Shown here: piece by piece, positions 24,594-24,746 of the stretch
How the letters are laid out: the number at the start of each line of letters is the position of its first letter
Position numbering within the stretch: position 1 is the first letter of the stretch
Source: Clostridia bacterium
Lineage (GTDB): Bacteria; Bacillota_A; Clostridia; Christensenellales; Aristaeellaceae
Reading direction: 5' to 3'
Assembly (NCBI GenBank): GCA_017530275.1
Contig: JAFXMP010000025.1
Location: 1 to 24,746 of the forward strand
DNA length: 24,746 bases
Program-made: the position numbers and the translations under genes
The notes under the pieces: model-generated
The model's database searches: none
Told to the model about the DNA's origin: nothing
The model's input: the letters and a program-made list of their open reading frames with translations, nothing else

Positions 24594-24620
24594 GGCCGCC
24601 GGAACGAATGTCCGGCGGCC
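24594..24620. terminator. Rho-independent terminator, probably bidirectional
   Basis: GGCCGCCGGA (24594–24603) pairs perfectly with TCCGGCGGCC (24611–24620) around a seven-base loop. The plus strand continues with TCGTTTCATTTTT. It serves the SH3b gene; on the minus strand it lies five bases after the convergent 4Fe-4S gene stop and is followed by TGATCC, so it is less canonical that way. Confidence 0.85.
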
Positions 24621-24625
24621 TCGTT

Positions 24626-24746
24626 TCATTTTTCCAGCGCCCTGCATTCCTGCAAAAGCTTGATGATGGGCAAATGCTGGGGGCAGACTGATTCGCACTG
24701 GCCGCATCCGACGCAGTCCCCCGCCTTTCCCCTGCCCCGGGTGACG
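24626..24746 (-). CDS. C-terminal 4Fe-4S end of a probable aldo/keto reductase (cut by window edge)
   Basis: The last bases read on the minus strand give a 39-residue tail ending in TGA 24626–24628. It contains CVGCGQCESVCPQHLPI, one 4Fe-4S cluster motif (C-x2-C-x2-C-x3-C-P), then a short helix KLLQECRALEK. This exact arrangement, CxGCGxCxxxCPQHLPI near the end of the chain, is typical of the aldo/keto reductases of anaerobes that carry a C-terminal ferredoxin domain. Their N-terminal barrel would lie outside the window. Another short ferredoxin-like protein cannot be ruled out. It converges on the SH3b gene. Confidence 0.65.
   Translation of the reverse strand, partial: VTRGRGKAGDCVGCGQCESVCPQHLPIIKLLQECRALEK

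Overview
The window looks like chromosome of an anaerobic, moderately GC-rich Bacillota, most likely a gut-type member of class Clostridia. This is inferred from strong AGGAGG-type ribosome sites, sigma-A promoters with 17-base spacers, a DUF5711–HemW gene pair, an SH3b wall-type secreted protein and Clostridia-style c-di-GMP sensors. Genus and species cannot be read from it. No rRNA, tRNA, CRISPR array or prophage was seen.

Layout. (1) 1–3099, plus strand: the tail of an IS110-like transposase, then a tandem-ACT protein, a PaaI-type hotdog thioesterase and a large exported metallo-beta-lactamase of the alkylsulfatase class. A hairpin at 3110–3155 separates these from the convergent next block. 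(2) 9711–3199, minus strand: a cyclic-di-GMP block. It contains a broken GGDEF-like gene remnant, a possible 27-residue leader peptide, a 1022-residue sensor (two extracytoplasmic solute-binding domains, membrane helix, intact GGDEF, response-regulator receiver, degenerate GGDEF) and a 980-residue paralogue with the same sensor half but a degenerate GGDEF and an intact EAL domain. The two full-length genes look like a diguanylate cyclase and a phosphodiesterase made from one operon. (3) 12581–9712, minus: a glycogen synthase gene with one in-frame amber codon in its most conserved C-terminal motif, followed by a beta-lactamase-fold serine hydrolase. A good promoter precedes glgA. (4) 17694–12684, minus: a type IIA topoisomerase operon in which the B and A subunit genes flank a small membrane protein with a zinc ribbon. 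(5) 17915–24572, plus: a SWIM/SNF2 ATPase, then, from a promoter buried in its 3' end, a DUF5711 protein overlapping HemW, then a secreted protein with five SH3b repeats. (6) 24746–24626, minus: the C-terminal end of a protein with a 4Fe-4S motif, probably an aldo/keto reductase, convergent on the SH3b gene across a hairpin terminator.

The most interesting parts are the twin dual-sensor c-di-GMP genes with their decayed third GGDEF-type relative just upstream, and the single nonsense codon in an otherwise intact glgA. UAG is clearly used as a normal stop here (the ACT, EAL and SNF2 genes end in TAG), so the glgA TAG is not explained by a genome-wide code change.
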